Part shown: piece by piece, positions 1 to 8,101 of the stretch
How the letters are laid out: each line of letters starts with the position of its first letter
Position numbering within the stretch: position 1 is the first letter of the stretch
Assembly (NCBI GenBank): GCA_023268155.1
Contig: JALNKM010000002.1
Span: forward strand, 186,001 to 250,000
Direction: 5' to 3'
Length of the DNA: 64,000 bases
Source: Candidatus Geocrenenecus huangii
GTDB taxonomy: Archaea; Thermoproteota; Nitrososphaeria_A; Caldarchaeales; Wolframiiraptoraceae
Position numbers and translations under genes: made by a program
Notes under the pieces: model-generated
Database searches by the model: none
What the model was told of the DNA's origin: nothing
Seen by the model: the letters and a program-made list of their open reading frames with translations, nothing else

Positions 1-177
1 GTGAGGAAGATTTCCAGGGATGTAATCTGAACGCATAACTTGCCTATCTTTGAAGATTTTAGGTCTCTGTAAAGCCTTATTAACAACGTCCCGTAAAGGA
101 TCCTCCAAACCCCTTTTGTTCAAGTGGAGATAAGCCTCCTGAAGATGAATATTCTTGCTTATTGTAGATTTTTTCAA
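1..177 (-). CDS. cdc6: Orc1/Cdc6 replication initiator, N-terminal fragment (cut by window edge)
   Basis: Only the first 59 codons lie in the window; the rest runs off its left edge. The frame is open throughout and ends in the segment SDYIPGNLPH, preceded by KIFKDRQVM. This matches the N-terminus of archaeal Orc1/Cdc6 proteins, where a short leader is followed by a 'xxxFxxxxvLxxDYvPexLPHR' segment just before the AAA+ ATPase domain. Those proteins bind origin DNA and load the MCM helicase. I chose the TTG start at 177 because a GGAGG sits seven bases upstream of it. The gene points away from the putative origin at 181-952, the usual arrangement for an origin-linked cdc6. The ATPase motifs themselves are outside the window, so the call rests on the N-terminal motif plus the origin boxes next door. 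Confidence 0.72.
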   Translation of the reverse strand, partial: MKKSTISKNIHLQEAYLHLNKRGLEDPLRDVVNKALQRPKIFKDRQVMRSDYIPGNLPH

Positions 178-297
178 GTTCTAGCCTCCAACAGATAGTT
201 CTTTCAAAGATTTTAGAATCTGATCCATTAATTTTCTGTACCTCTTGTACTATTCTCCCAAAGATGTATTTTCATACGGTATATCTATGGTTGAATA

Positions 298-322
298 TTC
301 TCCAATGGAAATAGTGGGGTGG
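298..322 (+). promoter_or_regulatory. Origin recognition box (ORB) copy 1
   Basis: The core TCCAATGGAAATAGTGGGGT (301-320) has the two parts of an archaeal ORB: a TCCAxTGGAAA dyad and a following G-run of four bases and T. It matches copy 2 at 17 of 20 core positions. In known ORBs Orc1/Cdc6 contacts the dyad through its winged helix and the G-run through its ATPase domain. Confidence 0.6.
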
Positions 323-467
323 ATGAGTGTTTCTCTAGCTTTCCACTATGATATCTACTCTTCACAGATTGTTAAAGGGATTGTAGTATCAAGGCCAGAG
401 AAGCTTTATTCTAGCTCCTCTAGGATGGAAAGCCGCTATATTGAGTTTCTTCACAGGAAATCTGGCT

Positions 468-492
468 AACCCCTCTCTTTCCACTGGAAAAC
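468..492 (-). promoter_or_regulatory. Origin recognition box (ORB) copy 2
   Basis: Read on the minus strand the core is TCCAGTGGAAAGAGAGGGGT, an excellent match to the archaeal ORB consensus (dyad plus G-run). It is inverted relative to copy 1, so the two boxes point at each other, as at several characterised archaeal origins where the intervening AT-rich DNA is unwound. Confidence 0.65.
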
Positions 493-952
493 AGTTATCT
501 TCTAAAGTATATCGGGCTAGCTACATGTGAAAAATACCAAATCCGAATCAAGAGCATAGCTTGAGATTAATACCCATGCATGTAAGCCTCTTCTTCTTAT
601 CATTTATTAAAAAGATAGGTTTGAACATGTCAATGGAGATACTCAAAATATGGTTATGAACTTTGGCCACTCTTCTTACATGCTCTTTCTTCAACATTTC
701 ACGTATAGTTGAACGTCCTAGCTTGAGCATATCGGAACATATACCACCAGCTTACTCATTCGATACTTTTGGTAGACATTCATGTAGATTTCTTCACTAA
801 TTTTTCTGCGTCTTCCTAGCTCTCTTTAATATTAATCTTAACTTGGTTCAAGATATATTCCACAATTGGGTGTCGTAGTAGATAAGTAATTGATATTATT
901 GTTCTGATGTGGCCATTACGGAGACGGAATATGTGCTACTATACGTGTATTC

Positions 953-1330
953 CTAACTTTCTTCTTCTCTTAGAAGCTTTCTTACTTTAAGTGTTTGTTC
1001 AAGGGTCTTAAGCAATATTTCAAGGGTCTCGGAAAGTCTCTTTACTTCGTCCACCTCGACCGCTCTAGAGAGGAGTATTGTTAATTCTTCTATCTTTACC
1101 GCTAATGTCGACGCAGTAATCGTTAATGTGTAAACTGATAATGCTTGACCAACTTCTTCATCGGACTTGACTTTCACCACTCTTTTATTACATCTTAGAC
1201 ACCATAGCTCTTCCTTTATCTCGAAGATGGGGCTCCCGCATATAGGACAGTGTTCAGAGAGCATCTTGGCCCCACTTCTCAAAGCATTCGTCATCCTCTT
1301 CATGTAATCGTCATCACTCTTCTCGACCAT
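953..1330 (-). CDS. UPF0148 family zinc-ribbon protein
   Basis: A 125-residue protein with a four-cysteine zinc ribbon near its N-terminus: CPIC at residues 28-31 and CLRC at 44-47, with the intervening segment typical of the archaeal UPF0148 family, which is related to the eukaryotic autoantigen p27 (SSSCA1). The C-terminal 70 residues are predicted helix with heptad-like leucines, suited to self-association. The molecular role of the family is not established; a scaffold or RNA-linked role is only a guess. The gene faces the origin region and is followed downstream by nothing on the same strand for several hundred bases. Confidence 0.8.
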   Translation of the reverse strand: MVEKSDDDYMKRMTNALRSGAKMLSEHCPICGSPIFEIKEELWCLRCNKRVVKVKSDEEVGQALSVYTLTITASTLAVKIEELTILLSRAVEVDEVKRLSETLEILLKTLEQTLKVRKLLREEES

Positions 1331-1485
1331 ACTTCTACACCTATCCCTATATTCTCCAATTAATATCTCCTCATTCTTATTAAAGTTGACTTCTTCTATC
1401 TAGAGGACAACATAATAAGACTCGCAAAAAGGGTTCAACTCCACATACACTTCACTTAGAATACTCTCTTCTATACGAAGCATTT

Positions 1486-2175
1486 TCACTCGTATTTCTT
1501 AAGCCTCCTCCTAAGTGCTGGGTCTCTATCTCTCAGATAATCTAGTATGTCTTCGAAGTTCTCTTCTCTTGATACTTCTATCTCTCTGTAGACTCCAGTT
1601 CTACCATGCTCTCTCCTTTTCTCCAAGACTCGTATTCTATTCCTAATAGTCTGAGGATCTACTCCTATAATCTTTGCAGCTCTCTCTATGTTCATTTTTA
1701 CAGGCATCTCTATATGTCCATCCTCTACTGGAACTATGAACAGTAGGTCTTTATTTATCCCTGGAACCCTGCCACCTTCCCTGAGCCTATTGTAGTCAAG
1801 TTGACCGGCTAGCTTGTAGAATTCGATTTCCTCTTTCTTCATCTTAGCTAGTGGAAAGCTTATTGAAGTTAATTCCTCTTCGTCTAAGTAGATATACGCT
1901 TTCGGAACATAGCTTGGAGTTGCCTGAACTAAGACTTTCCTATAGATTTTGAATCCATTTTCCTCTAAGTATACCTGTAGTATCGCTGAGCTTACAGGAT
2001 ACTGTATAAAGACATCTACATCACTCTTAGGTTTTACATCCCCTCGAGCGATACTTCCGTAGACTATCGTCTCTAACCCTTTCAGACTCAACACATCCAT
2101 TATCTTTAAAGCCTTATCTCTAAGATTCCTTAACAGAGTCCATCTATCTTCATCGTAGACTACCTTTACCTCCAA
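1486..2175 (-). CDS. Nucleotidyltransferase-fold protein with C-terminal helix-turn-helix
   Basis: A 229-residue protein. Residues 40-54 (YGSIARGDVKPKSDVDVF region) form the GS-x(10)-DxD motif of the polymerase-beta nucleotidyltransferase fold, so the metal-binding residues are in place. The middle segment is archaeal-specific. Residues about 160-200 (MNIERAAKIIGVDPQTIRNR region) resemble a helix-turn-helix in which an 'IIGVDPQTIRNRI' recognition helix follows, so the protein may bind nucleic acid. The start is TTG, just after a GGTGG. The substrate is unknown. The same fold recurs in this window at 18953, 61185 and 62493, but those proteins are of different families. Confidence 0.75.
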   Translation of the reverse strand: MEVKVVYDEDRWTLLRNLRDKALKIMDVLSLKGLETIVYGSIARGDVKPKSDVDVFIQYPVSSAILQVYLEENGFKIYRKVLVQATPSYVPKAYIYLDEEELTSISFPLAKMKKEEIEFYKLAGQLDYNRLREGGRVPGINKDLLFIVPVEDGHIEMPVKMNIERAAKIIGVDPQTIRNRIRVLEKRREHGRTGVYREIEVSREENFEDILDYLRDRDPALRRRLKKYE

Positions 2176-2585
2176 TCCACCAGCATGAGTTTATTCTCCA
2201 GACAAGTTTATTAAGAATACCTCTACAAGCTTTCAGTTCTCCTATAATCGATAAGATCCATCTTTAAGGTGGCCCAGTTATCCGGATCAGTTTGATGAAG
2301 GTGCAACCGCAGGGGATGCTACTATCCAGATAAATCTTCTCATATAATACCGCTCTCACCGGCTTTCACATCATCTACCAATTTTCCAAAACGGTATTTC
2401 ATGATCGGTACCCCTGTCTAAAATTTGATACCCATGTCTTGAGCTGAGATGCCGCTCCACGATATTCTTATCCGGGATGAATGCTGTGAAGATTATGCCG
2501 ACTCTTCACCTGCCATTCTTACACATGATGTTTATTATTAGCCTACTCTGAGTTTTATCCAGTAGAAGACTATAGGTGTCTAGAG
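2176..2585. pseudogene. Gene-poor gap with possible decayed coding sequence on the minus strand
   Basis: No intact gene is seen in these 410 bases. On the minus strand, at about 2380-2505, there is a 44-codon open stretch without a start codon (containing FIPDKNIVERHLSSRHGYQ) that reads like protein. Another protein-like stretch in a different frame follows at about 2230-2400 (MKYRFGKLVDDVKAGESG, then HPLRLHLHQTDPDNW after stops). This pattern suggests a frameshifted gene remnant. I do not recognise the family, and chance is possible. Confidence 0.25.
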
Positions 2586-3692
2586 TTGATTATACGTCAA
2601 GTCAATCCATTGAAAAGGTTTATCATGGTACTTCCCGAGAATACTCTAGATTTACTGAATATCTTCAGGCTGGTCAGCATAGGAGATGTAATGTACTCTG
2701 AGACTAATAGAGAAATCAAGAAAGAGCGTGCAGACGGTAGATTTGATAGTGAAAGGGTGTCTGTAACGTTTGGGATAATGGTTGAGAAAAAGTTTGTCGA
2801 TCCTCTACTTAGGAGAATAAGCTTCACCGGCCGGATAGTCTATGAAAGTAGAGAATTAGACTTAGTTGGGAAGTATCATACGGTCCACGTAGTTCCAGGT
2901 GTAGAGTTAAAGATAGAGAGCAGGGAGAGATTCGATAGGCTTTACTCCTTTTCTCTAAACTATTCAAGAAGGAGGAGTAGAAGGATTATATGTATAACAT
3001 TAGACAATGAGGGAGTCGCCGTCTCAGAGTTCAGCAACTTAGGGTTAAGAGTGCTCTACTCTAAGAACATCCCTTCTAGAACGAAGATGTATGAAGAATT
3101 CGTTGAGGACTCAACGTATGAAGTATTCGATGAGGTGGTTAAGCTAATGCAAGGTATTCTGAAAGAAGATAAAGATGTGGATATAGCCCTATTGGGCTCA
3201 AGTATTAGCGTTGAGAAATTCGTTGGGTATCTAGGAAGGAAGAATGCAAAGAATGTATTGGAGAAGATCAAGAAGAAAGGGTATACTTCCTTGGGTAGAG
3301 AAGAAGGACTAAGAGAGGCTCTTAGAAGTGGAGAACTAAGAGAGTATGCTGAAGAACTTAAACCAGTAAAAGACTCCATAGAAGTTGAAAACTTTATTCG
3401 GGAGATGTCTGGGAACCCTGAGAAAGTCGCGTTAGGGTTGAAGGAAGTCTTAGAGGCAGCTAAGATGAAGGCTGTTGAGAAGGTGCTTATCTCGGAGAGC
3501 TTCCTATGGGAGAACATTATAGACGAGCGGTTATCATCTCTACTTGACGAAGCTGAACATGGAAGAATAAAGTTAAGAGTTATACTAAATGGTTTAGAAG
3601 CCTCTGATAAAATACGTGGTCTAGGAGGAATAGTGGCCACATTACGTTATCCTCTTAGACTTTCCGAAATAGAGAAGGATGGCGAATCCTAG
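2586..3692 (+). CDS. pelA: Pelota (Dom34-like mRNA surveillance factor)
   Basis: At 368 residues this matches archaeal Pelota in length and layout: an N-terminal Sm-like domain (about 1-130, with the RLVSIGDVMYSETNREIK segment), a central eRF1-domain-2-like region and a C-terminal eRF1-domain-3-like part. As in the family, the GGQ motif of release factors is absent. Pelota works with aEF1A or ABCE1 to rescue stalled ribosomes. The start is TTG. Two genes flank it divergently or convergently, so it is probably transcribed alone. Confidence 0.88.
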   Translation: MIIRQVNPLKRFIMVLPENTLDLLNIFRLVSIGDVMYSETNREIKKERADGRFDSERVSVTFGIMVEKKFVDPLLRRISFTGRIVYESRELDLVGKYHTVHVVPGVELKIESRERFDRLYSFSLNYSRRRSRRIICITLDNEGVAVSEFSNLGLRVLYSKNIPSRTKMYEEFVEDSTYEVFDEVVKLMQGILKEDKDVDIALLGSSISVEKFVGYLGRKNAKNVLEKIKKKGYTSLGREEGLREALRSGELREYAEELKPVKDSIEVENFIREMSGNPEKVALGLKEVLEAAKMKAVEKVLISESFLWENIIDERLSSLLDEAEHGRIKLRVILNGLEASDKIRGLGGIVATLRYPLRLSEIEKDGES

Positions 3693-3809
3693 AACACTTT
3701 ACATCATGTACCGTATCTTCTCATTCTCTTATGAGAGTTTTTCCTAAGTTTTCATCAATGCTCTCAATGCTCTGAAAGTCGACAGCATCGCATCATTAAA
3801 GGTATGATA

Positions 3810-4961
3810 CTATAGTCTACTGGATATTAACATGTGGACTCTCGGTGATGGATTTACGATGTCTCCTAGTCTAACCCCTATCATGTATACGTCTCTAGGA
3901 GCGTCTGAAAGTATATCTACTAGACGCTGTGTTATTATTCCATCGAAGACCACGTATTTTACATCATTCTTCAATTCCTGTAGTTTCTGAGCAAGCTCGC
4001 TTACAGGCACTCTAGCAAGCTCTACCAGGTCTTCATTCAACAGTATCGATACTAGTTTCCCATCAACTTCTTTTACATACTCCTTTATCTGTGAGGGTAC
4101 TTCTACCTCTTCTGGTTTAGGTTTTATCTTCATGTTTTTTAATATCTCCTGTATTTGGACAGCTTTCTGAAATGATTCGAATATCTCCTTCCCCGTTAAT
4201 TCTTCAACTTCTTTTCCATGAGGTGCTCTAGCTACTTGGTCTATCTTAATATTCATTCTGATGAGCTCACTGAGTATCATATCTCCTCCTCTATCCCCAT
4301 CTAGGAATGCGATTACCTTCTTCTTCTTACTTGCTAGAGACTCGATAGTTTTAGGAATCTTTACTCCTTCAACAGCAACTACATTCTTAAACCCATGTCT
4401 AAGTAAGTTTATAACATCAGCACGTCCCTCAACTATGATCAATTCATCACTTAATTCAACTTCCGGCCCTGCCGGAAGCTTCTCAGGGCCATACTCTATT
4501 ATTTTCGCCTTCAGTACTGTTTCTTCTAGCTCCTTCAGTAGCTGGTCGTCTTCGGGGATTTTGCTCTTCTCCCAATCATAAAGTATCGCTCTGGCTCTTT
4601 CAAGTATCTTCTTTTTCTTTTCCGCTCTCACGTCTTCTATCTTCTCGATCTTTGTTCTAGCTTGGTATGGTCCTACCCTATCAACGCTCTCAACCATGGC
4701 CGCTATCAGGGCTGTTGCATACTTATCCAGTGCAGATGGTACGGTGATTCTCCCAATTGTTTTATCTCCATGTGCGTTTGTATGGATCTCTATTCTACCT
4801 ATTCTTCCAGCTTTCTGAAGTTCTCTAAGGTCTAGGTCGCTACTGAATAACCCCTCCGTTTGACCGAAGATCGCTCCAACGATATCATTTCTATCAACTA
4901 TGCCATCTACCTCTATTCTGGCTTCAACAATATATTTTATAGTTGGTGGCCCTGTACTCAA
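3810..4961 (-). CDS. dnaG: Archaeal DnaG-like primase (Toprim domain)
   Basis: A 383-residue archaeal DnaG. The N-terminal domain is the archaeal type (GAIFGQTEGLF at about 28-38). The Toprim domain follows, with the catalytic glutamate in LIIVEGRADV (about 174-183) and the acidic cluster LDGDRGG (about 220-226). The bacterial zinc finger is missing, as expected. In archaea this protein is found with the exosome and has primase activity. The C-terminal third is less conserved. The start is TTG with GGTGA about eight bases upstream; the alternative start is not evident. It converges on the pelA gene. Confidence 0.92.
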   Translation of the reverse strand: MSTGPPTIKYIVEARIEVDGIVDRNDIVGAIFGQTEGLFSSDLDLRELQKAGRIGRIEIHTNAHGDKTIGRITVPSALDKYATALIAAMVESVDRVGPYQARTKIEKIEDVRAEKKKKILERARAILYDWEKSKIPEDDQLLKELEETVLKAKIIEYGPEKLPAGPEVELSDELIIVEGRADVINLLRHGFKNVVAVEGVKIPKTIESLASKKKKVIAFLDGDRGGDMILSELIRMNIKIDQVARAPHGKEVEELTGKEIFESFQKAVQIQEILKNMKIKPKPEEVEVPSQIKEYVKEVDGKLVSILLNEDLVELARVPVSELAQKLQELKNDVKYVVFDGIITQRLVDILSDAPRDVYMIGVRLGDIVNPSPRVHMLISSRL

Positions 4962-5109
4962 TTATGTTCTCACCCTTGATATGTAGATTTTCAAAATCCA
5001 TTAATCGGTTCTTCCCTCTTCTATAATTATGGATTCTTGGCAGGATTATTTAAGTGTTTGAAGTAGGATACTGCCGCCCCTCTAGAAAATTCCTTGGCTG
5101 AGACAGCTT

Positions 5110-6132
5110 CTAAAAGCGTTTTAGGTCTAGGATTCTTGCATAAACGTTTAGGTATTTTTTCAACACAGTATTCCATTCATACTGTGTTAGTATCTTATTA
5201 TACGCTTTATCGATCATCTTATCTACTGGGATGGTTTTCGTCAAAACATTTCTAGCCGCTTTAGCTATTTCTCCAGCATCCGGCTCTATTAGAATACCTT
5301 CTACGTTTTCTTGGATAATTTCTATGTTCCCTCCTACCTTACTAGCTATCACGGGTATTTTTAAGGCCATGGCCTCTAGTAGGAACGTGCTTATCCCCTC
5401 TTGTCTAGAGGGTAAAATTGCCGCATCAGAGCCTGCGAGGACTCTCAACGCTCTCCACCTAGGTAGAGGTCCAAGATATGTGAGTAGCTTCTTTTCATGA
5501 GCTTTCTCGAAAAATCTCCTTAGCGGCCCATCTCCAGCAATAACCAATCCTCTAAGACCGTATCTAGCCGCAGTCTCGATCAGTAAGTCTACACCCTTCT
5601 CATAAGATAACCTGCCTAGATAGGTTATTTGAGGACTGCATATTCTCTCAGAGTCTTTAGGTAGATCTAGCAAGTCTATAGCGTTAGGTATGTGCTCAAC
5701 CTTTAACCCGAGGCCCTCATAGTATTTCAAGGCCTCCATAGATACAGTTGTTATAGCATCTAGCTTCCTCAGAAACTTTTTTTCAACGACTTCAGCCATG
5801 TACCCTAGCTGCTGACCGTGAAGTAGCCGTATCTGCTTGGAGTACAATCCATGGAGAGTCAAGACCTTCCCGCCACTAGAAGATAGGATAGCTGGAAGAG
5901 ATGGTAGATTATGTCCATGAACGATATCGTATTCCTTCGTGATGGTCTTCAAGTATGAGAGGAGCCCATACAATGGATTAGCTAAATTCTTCAAGCTGGG
6001 TATCTTCAAGTATTCAGCGGAAAGAATATCCACCACGAAGCCCTTGTCCCGAAGTTTCCTAGCAAGCGTTCTAACATGATGAGCTATCCCGCCAACTCCA
6101 GAGATCCTAGGAGACGATAAAAGGATCTTCAA
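5110..6132 (-). CDS. Glycosyltransferase family 4
   Basis: A 340-residue GT-B fold enzyme. The N-terminal half begins with GVGGIAHHVRTLARKL, the acceptor-side glycine-rich loop of GT4 enzymes. The C-terminal half carries PSRQEGISTFLLEAMALKIP, the E(x7)E nucleotide-sugar motif. It transfers a sugar from an activated donor, probably to a glycan or lipid carrier at the inner face of the membrane; donor and acceptor cannot be read from the sequence. Its end lies close to the archaellin gene on the same strand (about 80 bases apart), and archaellins are usually N-glycosylated, so a link is possible but not shown. The start is TTG. Confidence 0.85.
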   Translation of the reverse strand: MKILLSSPRISGVGGIAHHVRTLARKLRDKGFVVDILSAEYLKIPSLKNLANPLYGLLSYLKTITKEYDIVHGHNLPSLPAILSSSGGKVLTLHGLYSKQIRLLHGQQLGYMAEVVEKKFLRKLDAITTVSMEALKYYEGLGLKVEHIPNAIDLLDLPKDSERICSPQITYLGRLSYEKGVDLLIETAARYGLRGLVIAGDGPLRRFFEKAHEKKLLTYLGPLPRWRALRVLAGSDAAILPSRQEGISTFLLEAMALKIPVIASKVGGNIEIIQENVEGILIEPDAGEIAKAARNVLTKTIPVDKMIDKAYNKILTQYEWNTVLKKYLNVYARILDLKRF

Positions 6133-6211
6133 TTTAGTTCCAACTCTTTAATATGTTTAGCAGGTAAAAAATATAGGGGATTAGAGTAGACGTGGATTAA
6201 TCTGGCTTATC

Positions 6212-6784
6212 TTATGCTAGGTCCATTACAGGATCGATTGATGGAGGTATCCTTCTCTCAACTTTTAGTACTGCGCCTACCAGAGGCTTGACTTCTATTA
6301 CGAATACATCATTAGGCTTTAGCTGGACGTTATCGATACCTCCGTAGATCTGATCAACATGTATTACGACCTTAAATGATTCACCATACTCTATCAGGGA
6401 ATCTCCATCACCCTGTATTTCCGAGACTTCTACTTGTACTCCATGGGTAAGTTTGTCGACGACCTTATATGGATCCATGTAAGATATTATCAAAGTATTG
6501 TTACTGAGATCTACAGGTCTCTTTCCAACCGCAGTCTTGACATATAATGTAATATTGGACACCTTCATATTATTATCACTCGCTTTTTCGCCAGTAGCTA
6601 TCACCGAGCCTGCTAGCTCTATGCTTGAAGTAGCTTCTTCTAATCCAGCTTTTAGAACTTCACCACTTTTTTGAGTAGATGCAAATCCCAGATTCAATAC
6701 TGCAAAAGCAAATGCAGCAGCAACGATAACGAATGCTATTAGAATGATGGCTGTCTCTAGGCCTGTTAATCCACGTCTACTCAT
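6212..6784 (-). CDS. arlB: Archaellin (archaellum filament subunit)
   Basis: The protein begins MSRRGLTGLETAIILIAFVI, a class III signal peptide: a short basic leader, cleavage after RRG, then the hydrophobic helix that packs the filament core. The rest is a beta-rich outer domain of about 150 residues, so at roughly 190 residues it is typical for an archaellin. I chose the ATG at 6784 because GGTAAGGAG precedes it; an upstream in-frame ATG (6823) would add 13 residues that spoil the leader. FlaK/PibD-type peptidase would process it. The gene is single and diverges from the motor operon at 6927, with a TATA box at about 6843-6852. This separate, divergent filament gene allows independent dosage of filament and motor. 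Confidence 0.9.
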   Translation of the reverse strand: MSRRGLTGLETAIILIAFVIVAAAFAFAVLNLGFASTQKSGEVLKAGLEEATSSIELAGSVIATGEKASDNNMKVSNITLYVKTAVGKRPVDLSNNTLIISYMDPYKVVDKLTHGVQVEVSEIQGDGDSLIEYGESFKVVIHVDQIYGGIDNVQLKPNDVFVIEVKPLVGAVLKVERRIPPSIDPVMDLA

Positions 6785-6842
6785 CTTTCTCCTTACCTGA
6801 GTTTTCCACCACATTTTTCTCAATAATATTTAGATAATACTG

Positions 6843-6923
6843 ATATATAAATGTTATCTTACAAAAATAGCTCAAGAAAAATATATAAATATCTTTTTAG
6901 TATTATTTTGAGGGGATTGTGAG
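6843..6923. promoter_or_regulatory. Divergent archaellum promoter region
   Basis: Between arlB and the motor operon there are two TATA boxes. AAATATATAAATAT at about 6879-6892 faces right, with a start site expected near 6912, close to the GAGGGGA and GTGAG ribosome-binding elements before the ATG at 6927. TTTATATA (minus strand, 6843-6852) faces left toward arlB, giving a leader of about 35 bases. The two boxes are only about 35 bases apart, so factors binding between them could affect both units. Confidence 0.6.
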
Positions 6924-6926
6924 ATT

Positions 6927-7460
6927 ATGAGCGTATTCAATTCGGATAAAGAATGTAATGGTTTCTCATTCACAGGCATTAATGAAGTGATAGGACTGAT
7001 ATTAGACGTTGTTAAAAGTAGCTTGGGAATGGGTCTGACGAACGTTCTGCTTTATAGCTTTGGCAGGTCTATCGGTGAAGATTTATTCAATCTACATCCA
7101 TGTTTAAAGTCTGGAGGAGCTTCTCTTGAAGAAGCTAATGAGTATCTTGTCAATTGTTTAAAGATACATAACCTTGTTAAGGATACCTTTATACTTAAAG
7201 CATTTAGACCGGACGGTCGTCTAGAATTAGTCTGTAGAATCAATAGTAAAGAATTTGAGAAATTCTCTAAAGAAGACTCAGACTTCAAAACTTCTCTCGT
7301 ATACTTTTTCTATAGAGGAATACTTTCAAGATATTATGAGCTGTTCTTTAAAATGCCGTTAGAAATTAAGAAGGTTTCAACGTGCCTAGATGAAAATGAG
7401 AACACAATATGTGAATTTGTTCTTATAACTCCTCTGGAGGAAAGAGTGGATGAGCCGTGA
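6927..7460 (+). CDS. V4R-domain-like protein opening the archaellum operon
   Basis: A soluble 177-residue protein not found in textbook archaellum operons. The C-terminal half resembles a V4R (4-vinyl reductase) small-molecule-binding domain. FFYRGILSRYYELFF (about 126-140) corresponds to its 'GfleG' helix, and STCLDENENTICEFVLI (about 150-166) to the paired-cysteine beta hairpin. The N-terminal half has a glycine pattern (GMGLTNVLLYSFGRSIGEDLF) also seen in V4R proteins. V4R domains bind ligands or act as sensors in many archaea. Being first in the operon and overlapping the next gene by 11 bases, it is probably co-translated with the motor parts. I infer a regulatory or sensory role in motility. 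The domain call is by eye only. Confidence 0.6.
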   Translation: MSVFNSDKECNGFSFTGINEVIGLILDVVKSSLGMGLTNVLLYSFGRSIGEDLFNLHPCLKSGGASLEEANEYLVNCLKIHNLVKDTFILKAFRPDGRLELVCRINSKEFEKFSKEDSDFKTSLVYFFYRGILSRYYELFFKMPLEIKKVSTCLDENENTICEFVLITPLEERVDEP

Positions 7461-8100
7461 AGAACACAGCTTCCTCGAAAAGAGGCTTAGAGAACTTGAA
7501 GATGAAGTTAGAAGGATGAAGGGACCTCTAGAGACTACACTCATGGACGTAAGACAACTCATATCGGAGCTGGAAAACCCCTTCAACTACGTTGCGAAGA
7601 TAATAGACCTTGAAAAATTTCAGCCTAGGCAAGCATCTCAAGAAGTAGAAAACGTAAAGAAGAGTAGTAAAAAAGAAGTCTTCCAGGAACCTCTCCAAGA
7701 TTTCGAGGATGTAGGTAGAGAAAGCATAGGATCGAGATTCGAAGAACCTCATTTAGGTCAAGTAAACCTACTAAATGTTCTAGCATGCGGTTCGATACTG
7801 ATAAAGCTGCTAGGTCCGGAACATGTATTAAAGTTTCTCAACTCTAGGATAGCCGGTCAACTTGTACCTAGGAGACTGATATATTCTCTGATAGACGTAG
7901 TGGATTTTCTACTCAAATATTCTGGTGGAGAAGTATATGTTCGTTCTCCGAGCCGGTTATCTCTAGATTCTACAGTTGCAGCAGCATACATTATAAGCCT
8001 GCTAGCTAATAATAGAGTAGACGATAGGTTCTTCATACTACTAATGTTTGGTTTGAAGGAGCCTCTCGGAGAATTTAAGAGTAGAGAGGGTGTGCCGTGA
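7450..8100 (+). CDS. ArlC/D/E-like archaellum cytosolic-ring protein
   Basis: A 216-residue protein. The N-terminus is a charged coiled coil followed by LISELENPFNYV (about 37-48), a motif shared by euryarchaeal ArlC and ArlD/E proteins. A linker leads to a helical C-terminal domain (about 98-150, LLNVLACGSILIKLLGPEHV onwards) resembling the ArlD/E domain. These proteins form a ring around the motor and couple it to the chemotaxis adaptor CheF. One protein here seems to combine the roles of several. It replaces the crenarchaeal ArlX at this position, and no ArlX-type membrane helix is seen. It overlaps the preceding gene. Confidence 0.65.
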   Translation: MSREEHSFLEKRLRELEDEVRRMKGPLETTLMDVRQLISELENPFNYVAKIIDLEKFQPRQASQEVENVKKSSKKEVFQEPLQDFEDVGRESIGSRFEEPHLGQVNLLNVLACGSILIKLLGPEHVLKFLNSRIAGQLVPRRLIYSLIDVVDFLLKYSGGEVYVRSPSRLSLDSTVAAAYIISLLANNRVDDRFFILLMFGLKEPLGEFKSREGVP

Positions 8101-8101
8101 C

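Larger units (their letters stand above)
181..952. other. Gene-free, AT-rich probable replication origin (oriC)
   Basis: This 770-base stretch lies between the start of cdc6 and the UPF0148 gene and has no convincing gene. It carries two full origin-recognition-box matches, at 298-322 (plus strand) and 468-492 (minus strand), whose G-runs face each other across about 145 bases. Shorter partial matches of the TTCCAxTGGAAA type lie at about 332-341, 416-427 and 448-461. Origin boxes beside cdc6 are the standard layout of archaeal origins. Two short open frames here (245-469 and 548-730) look accidental; the first runs straight through both boxes. Confidence 0.6.

Noticed and set aside
245-469. 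74-codon open frame on the plus strand
   Set aside because: It lies inside the putative origin, runs through one origin box and partly into the other, has no ribosome-binding site and resembles no protein.
548-730. 60-codon open frame on the minus strand with a faint helix-turn-helix look
   Set aside because: No promoter or ribosome-binding site, no recognisable family, and the sequence around it is stop-rich.
2284-2380. Possible C/D box RNA (C and D boxes about 95 bases apart)
   Set aside because: No internal D' and C' boxes at correct spacing, unlike the candidate at 62368.
3056-3640. 194-codon open frame antisense to pelA
   Set aside because: Serine- and phenylalanine-rich shadow of a real gene in the opposite frame.
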